DNA from: Corynebacterium halotolerans YIM 70093 = DSM 44683 | Lineage (GTDB): Bacteria; Actinomycetota; Actinomycetes; Mycobacteriales; Mycobacteriaceae | DNA: 64,000 bases | Direction: 5' to 3' | NCBI RefSeq assembly: GCF_000341345.1 | Contig: NC_020302.1 | Location: 2,584,075-2,648,074, forward strand | Part shown: positions 60,682 to 64,000 of the stretch, piece after piece | Numbering within the stretch: the stretch's first letter is position 1 | How the letters are laid out: the number at the start of each line of letters is the position of its first letter | Notes under the pieces: model-generated | What the model saw: only the letters and a program-made list of their open reading frames with translations | Told to the model about the DNA's origin: nothing | Databases searched by the model: none | Position numbers and translations under genes: made by a program

Positions 60682-61302
60682 GTGCCGCACCGCGGCACAC
60701 TGCCGGAGCTGCCTCCGCTCGCCGACGCCCCCGGCACCCCCGTCGTGCTCCTGCACGGGCTGATGGGCTCGCCCGGCAACTACGAGCGCACCGCGCGCAG
60801 GCTACTCGACGCCGGCGTACCCGTCGCCGCCCCCGAATACGGCCGCCACGGCACCGTGGGCCTGGAACGCTCTCTCGCGGAGATCACCGACGGCATCGGT
60901 GAGGTGCTCGGACACTCCCCGACCGGCCGCATCGACATCGTCGGCCACTCCCTGGGCGGGCTGATGGGACTGCGCCTGGCCCACTACCTGCCCGGAAAGG
61001 TGCGCACCCTCGTCGGCCTGGGCGCGGCCTTCCGGGGGCTGCCACCCGCCCGCAACCGCCTGCTCGGCTGGGGCATCGGCACCGTGATGGGCGTCGGCGC
61101 CCGCGAGCTGATGGTGCCCCAACCTCTCGACGCCGTGGTCCCGGAGGGCACGCGGGTGGTCTCGATCGTCTCGGACGCGGATCGGGTGGTACCCACCGAC
61201 TCCAGTCGACTCGGCGAGCTCGTGGAGGTCCACGGGGTGCGCCATGAGCACCTGCCGGGCCTGGCCGCCGAGATCACGGACGCCCTGGGGTGGCGGCCGT
61301 GA
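60682..61302 (+). CDS. alpha/beta hydrolase (lipase-like)
   Basis: The 206-residue protein has the oxyanion-hole motif '[15 protein letters not shown]', the nucleophile elbow '[15 protein letters not shown]' (Ser), the acid '[11 protein letters not shown]' and the late His in 'VRHEHLPGL'. It resembles small triacylglycerol lipases or esterases of actinobacteria, but lacks a signal peptide. The start is uncertain: GTG 60682 is the first standard start codon after the HIT stop, but the frame is open into the HIT gene and a CTG at 60664 would overlap its stop. It is convergent with phoS. Confidence 0.78.
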   Translation: MPHRGTLPELPPLADAPGTPVVLLHGLMGSPGNYERTARRLLDAGVPVAAPEYGRHGTVGLERSLAEITDGIGEVLGHSPTGRIDIVGHSLGGLMGLRLAHYLPGKVRTLVGLGAAFRGLPPARNRLLGWGIGTVMGVGARELMVPQPLDAVVPEGTRVVSIVSDADRVVPTDSSRLGELVEVHGVRHEHLPGLAAEITDALGWRP

Positions 61303-61378
61303 ACGGCTCGGGTCGAGGACGCTTTCACCCGGCCGGCGGAGGTGACGCTTCCCGACGCCCGCCGACAGGCCGACCGAC

Positions 61379-62872
61379 CTACTCCCTGTCCTGCAGCCGC
61401 GGCAGCCGGATCGTGAAGGTGGATCCCTCCCCCTCCACGGAGTCCACGCGGATTCGGCCGCCGTGCTGTTCGACCAGCGATTTCGCGATCGCCAGGCCCA
61501 GCCCGGAGCCACCCGAGGTGCGGGAGCGCGAGGAATCCTCGCGGTAGAAGCGCTCGAAGATGTGGGCGGCGGTCTCAGGGGCCATGCCGCGGCCGTCATC
61601 GGCCACGGTCACGACGACGTCATCCCCGTCGAGCCACAGAGTGAGCCCCACGCTCGCCTCAGGTCCGCCGTGGACCAGGCCGTTGGTGATGAGGTTGAGC
61701 AGCACCTGGTGCAGGCGAGCCGGGTCGCCGTCGACGACGGGGATCGACGAGGTCTCGTTGGCCACGGTGACCGTCCGTCCGGCGAACGCCGCGCGGGCGG
61801 AGCTCGCCGCCGCGAGTGAGGTCTCCAGCAGGTCCACGGGCCGCTTGTCGAGGCGGCTGCCCTCCGCGCGGGTCAGCGCCAGCAGGTCCTCAACCAGCAG
61901 GCTCATGCGCTGGGACTCGTCGTTGATCTTGGTCAGCACGCGGTCGACGTCGCCGGTGGCGCCGGAGCGGTACAGCTCCGTGTAGCCGCGCACGGAGGTC
62001 AGCGGCGTACGCAGCTCGTGGGAGGCGTCGCCGACGAAGCGGCGCATCTGCTCCTCCTTGCTCCGCGCGGACTCGACGGACTCCTGCAGGCGGGCTAGCA
62101 TCGTGTTGAGCGCGTAGGCCAGCTGGCCGACCTCGGTCTCGCGGGGCCACTGGGGCACACGCCGGTCGAGATCACCGGCGGCGATGGCGCCGGCGGTGCG
62201 CTCCACCTCGCGCAGCGGCTGCATGGCCCGGCGGATGAAGAAGTAGCCCAGCAGTCCCATGACCAGCAGCACCAGCGCACTGATCGTCAGTTGCACCAGG
62301 GCGAGGCGGTAGAGCAGGTTCTGTTCGCGGTCGAGCTCCTTGGCGACGACCGTCGTCACTCCGTCCTCGGCCTCGGCGATGACGCGCCACTCGGTGGTCT
62401 TGCCCGAACCGGGCACCGACCCGACGGTCTGCGGCGGGCCGCCGATGACCACCTCGCTGAGATTCGGCGGACCGTTACGGTCATTGAAGATGATGGTGGA
62501 GCCGTCCTCGTAGATCTTGATCACGCTGTAATCGGACGGCGGCCGCGCGGACGGGTTGGCCCGGAAGATCGCGGAGCTGCTGGCCCAGCCGTCGAGGGAG
62601 GCGACGAGATCGTCGTCCACGCGGGAGTAGACGACCTCCTTCATGATCGAGGACACCGCCACCGAACTGGCCGCCAGCCCCAGCCCGGAGACCGCCACGA
62701 TGATCACGACCAGCCAGGTGCGCAGCGGCATCGACCGTATCGTGGAGACCGGGGACGCGGTGCGGCGCCGTTTCCCGTTGCTTGCCGACGCCGAGCCCAT
62801 CTGGTCGTCGAGCGTCCGGCCCCGGTAGGGGTTGGGGACACCCGACGGGATGGTGGTCGCCTGATCAGCCAT
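61379..62872 (-). CDS. phoS: sensor histidine kinase PhoS
   Basis: This is the membrane kinase of the phosphate-starvation two-component system. The 497-residue protein has a cytoplasmic N-terminus, TM1 (about 52-73), an extracellular sensor region of roughly 110 residues, TM2 (about 185-207), HAMP, the phosphoacceptor 'FVGDASHELRTPL', N box 'NLITNGLVHGG', 'DDGRGM', 'FERFYRED' and 'GSGLGLAIAK'. I took ATG 62872; an in-frame GTG 62887 directly follows the phoR TAA. The orthologue pair in C. glutamicum is PhoRS (cg2887/cg2888). The pst operon and its Pho box are in the same window. Confidence 0.92.
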   Translation of the reverse strand: MADQATTIPSGVPNPYRGRTLDDQMGSASASNGKRRRTASPVSTIRSMPLRTWLVVIIVAVSGLGLAASSVAVSSIMKEVVYSRVDDDLVASLDGWASSSAIFRANPSARPPSDYSVIKIYEDGSTIIFNDRNGPPNLSEVVIGGPPQTVGSVPGSGKTTEWRVIAEAEDGVTTVVAKELDREQNLLYRLALVQLTISALVLLVMGLLGYFFIRRAMQPLREVERTAGAIAAGDLDRRVPQWPRETEVGQLAYALNTMLARLQESVESARSKEEQMRRFVGDASHELRTPLTSVRGYTELYRSGATGDVDRVLTKINDESQRMSLLVEDLLALTRAEGSRLDKRPVDLLETSLAAASSARAAFAGRTVTVANETSSIPVVDGDPARLHQVLLNLITNGLVHGGPEASVGLTLWLDGDDVVVTVADDGRGMAPETAAHIFERFYREDSSRSRTSGGSGLGLAIAKSLVEQHGGRIRVDSVEGEGSTFTIRLPRLQDRE

Positions 62873-62887
62873 GGAACGCCTGGCCAC

Positions 62888-63613
62888 TTACTGGCGTGGG
62901 GTGCGCAGCACGTAGCCGACGCCGCGGACGGTGTGGATGAGCGGGGTGTCGCCGGTGTCGATCTTGCGCCGGAGGTAGGAGATGTAGGACTCGACGACAT
63001 TGCCGTCGCCGCCGAAGTCGTAGTGCCAGACGTTGTCGAGGATCTTCGACTTCGACAGCACCACCTCGGAGTTGAGCATGAGATAGCGCAGGAGATTGAA
63101 CTCGGTCGGCGAGAGCTCGACGATCTTGCCCGACTTGGTGACCTCGTGGGTGTCGTCGTTGAGGGTGAGATCCGCGTAGGTGATCGTGGCGTCCTCGGAG
63201 GACTCCTCCACCGTGTGACCGCGGCGCAGAATGACCCGCAGCCGGGTGATGACCTCCTCCAGGGAGAAGGGTTTGGTGACGTAGTCGTCCGCACCGATGG
63301 TCAGCCCGTGGATGCGGTGCTCCACGGCGTCCTTGGCGGTCAGGTACAGCACGGGGCCGTCGAGCCCCTCACCACGCAGCTTGGCGAGGAGCTCGAAGCC
63401 GTCCATCCCCGGCATCATGACATCGAGGATGTAGGCGTCGGGGTTGAACTCGCGCGCCAGGCGGAGAGCTTCGGTTCCCGAGCTGGCGGTGCGCACTTCG
63501 AAGCCCTGGAATTTCAGGCTCACGGTGAGCAGCTCGACGATGTTGGGCTCATCGTCGACGACCAGGACCTTCACCGCCGCCTGGGGAGACTGGGTGTCGT
63601 TCATGTCTTCCAT
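62888..63613 (-). CDS. phoR: response regulator PhoR (OmpR/PhoB type)
   Basis: This is the DNA-binding partner of PhoS. The 241-residue protein has an N-terminal receiver domain with the acidic pair Asp20/Asp21, the phosphorylated Asp64 in 'YILDVMMPGMDG', Thr in 'YLTAKD' and Lys in 'YVTKPFS'. The C-terminal winged helix contains 'LSPTEFNLLRYLMLNSEVV' and 'VVESYISYLRRKI'. ATG 63613 or 63604 are both possible. The stop codon adjoins phoS, so both are cotranscribed. PhoR should bind the GTTAACC/GTTCACC box upstream of pstS. Confidence 0.94.
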   Translation of the reverse strand: MEDMNDTQSPQAAVKVLVVDDEPNIVELLTVSLKFQGFEVRTASSGTEALRLAREFNPDAYILDVMMPGMDGFELLAKLRGEGLDGPVLYLTAKDAVEHRIHGLTIGADDYVTKPFSLEEVITRLRVILRRGHTVEESSEDATITYADLTLNDDTHEVTKSGKIVELSPTEFNLLRYLMLNSEVVLSKSKILDNVWHYDFGGDGNVVESYISYLRRKIDTGDTPLIHTVRGVGYVLRTPRQ

Positions 63614-63648
63614 TGTCCATCACTTTCTACGTCGCTCCCAAGAGTCAA

Positions 63649-63669
63649 CCCCACCGCACTGCGGTGGGG
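63649..63669. promoter_or_regulatory. perfect palindrome upstream of phoR
   Basis: CCCCACCGCA and TGCGGTGGGG are perfect inverted arms around one base. On the minus strand it is immediately followed by TTGACT (63648-63643), a -35-like hexamer, 30 nt before the phoR ATG. It could be a terminator for the upstream TipAS-type gene or an operator. Confidence 0.5.
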
Positions 63670-63781
63670 CTGAATGAGTTCTGGGCGTTTACTGTGAGGG
63701 TGTCACTGCTCTGCCGTTGATTCGCTCCAGGAAAAACGTAGATGGTCAGGATGGCCTACCGCGGCATGCTCCCCGGAGAGC

Positions 63782-64000
63782 TCACCCCCACTGCACGTCC
63801 GCCAGATCCACGCCCTCCTTCTCGGCTTCGGCCTCGACCAGGCTCAGCAGGTACGCCGCGTGGCCGCGGTAGGCGGCGTTGAATCGCTCGTCGGCCACGT
63901 ACATCCGCGCCAGCAGCACCTGCCTGGACCTGGACACCTCGTACCACTGGTCAATGCTCGCCAGGTGCCGGGCCACCAGCGCCGAGGCCTCGTCGGAGCC
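63782..64000 (-). CDS. TipAS-domain transcriptional regulator, 3' end only
   Basis: The gene runs off the window. The visible C-terminal 72 residues ('SALVARHLASIDQWYEVSR', then 'ARMYVADERFNAAYRGHAAY' and 'DLADVQWG') match the end of TipAS domains, which in MerR-family TipAL proteins bind thiopeptide antibiotics. The expected HTH part lies outside the window. Its stop codon is about 170 nt upstream of phoR. Confidence 0.7.
   Translation of the reverse strand, partial: GSDEASALVARHLASIDQWYEVSRSRQVLLARMYVADERFNAAYRGHAAYLLSLVEAEAEKEGVDLADVQWG

Noticed and set aside
63693..63706. GlxR-like TGTGA...TCAC upstream of phoR
   Set aside because: The half sites are separated by five bases instead of six, so the phase is wrong for the GlxR consensus.

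Overview
The window looks like chromosomal DNA of a high-GC Corynebacterium. The evidence is a RamA-type acetate regulator, mycothiol synthase, the actinobacterial MurA with Asp in place of the catalytic Cys, DUF3073, a DUF222/HNH protein, and a gene order (rrn-murA-ramA-cysK-cysE ... actA-dus-phoU-pstBACS-mshD ... purM/F ... purLQS-nuclease-gpx ... dctA-ptrB-purC-purB-aspT-purD ... phoS/phoR) that matches what I remember of the cg2829-cg2889 part of the C. glutamicum chromosome. No prophage, IS element, CRISPR array or plasmid function was found.

Layout. 1-5.9 kb: an rRNA operon on the minus strand (16S-23S-5S, no tRNA in the spacer) with two tandem promoter candidates. 5.9-10.8 kb: murA, ramA, cysK, cysE and a small GNAT gene; the ramA-cysK gap carries a GlxR-like and an McbR-like site. 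10.9-14.3 kb: tRNA genes (Glu, Asp, Asp, Phe, Lys), a CsoR copper-type repressor with a perfect operator-like palindrome about 400 bp upstream, and a DUF2254 membrane gene broken by a 10-G tract. 14.4-17.8 kb: two tandem, very similar CoA-transferase (actA/cat) genes where C. glutamicum has sucCD plus one actA. 18-26.7 kb: dus, phoU, a cytochrome P450, the pstSCAB phosphate operon behind a Pho box, and mshD. 26.7-38.5 kb: mostly short single-gene units (LmeA-like, lipid kinase, nitrobindin-like, PabC-like lyase, YgfZ, DUF3073, purM-purF, SCP-like, thioesterase, LysE-type exporter with its Lrp regulator, hemolysin III). 38.7-48.5 kb: purSQL, a large secreted nuclease with C-terminal repeats, a thiol peroxidase, an aldehyde dehydrogenase, a deacetylase-like protein. 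48.5-61.3 kb: dctA, oligopeptidase B, purC, a secreted protein of unknown function, purB, the DUF222/HNH protein, aspT, purD, HIT protein, alpha/beta hydrolase. 61.4-64 kb: the phoR-phoS two-component system and the 3' end of a TipAS-type regulator gene.

How the genes work together. purF, purD, purL/Q/S, purM, purC and purB cover much of de novo IMP/AMP synthesis but are scattered over six transcription units. The pst transporter, PhoU, the Pho box and PhoS/PhoR form one phosphate-starvation circuit. RamA and the CoA transferases link acetate, succinyl-CoA and the TCA cycle. cysE and cysK make cysteine, which feeds MshD and mycothiol, and the Gpx-family peroxidase probably uses that thiol system. 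A striking general feature is that at least fourteen genes have a TAnnnT -10 hexamer 6-8 nt before the start codon and no Shine-Dalgarno sequence, so they are probably leaderless.
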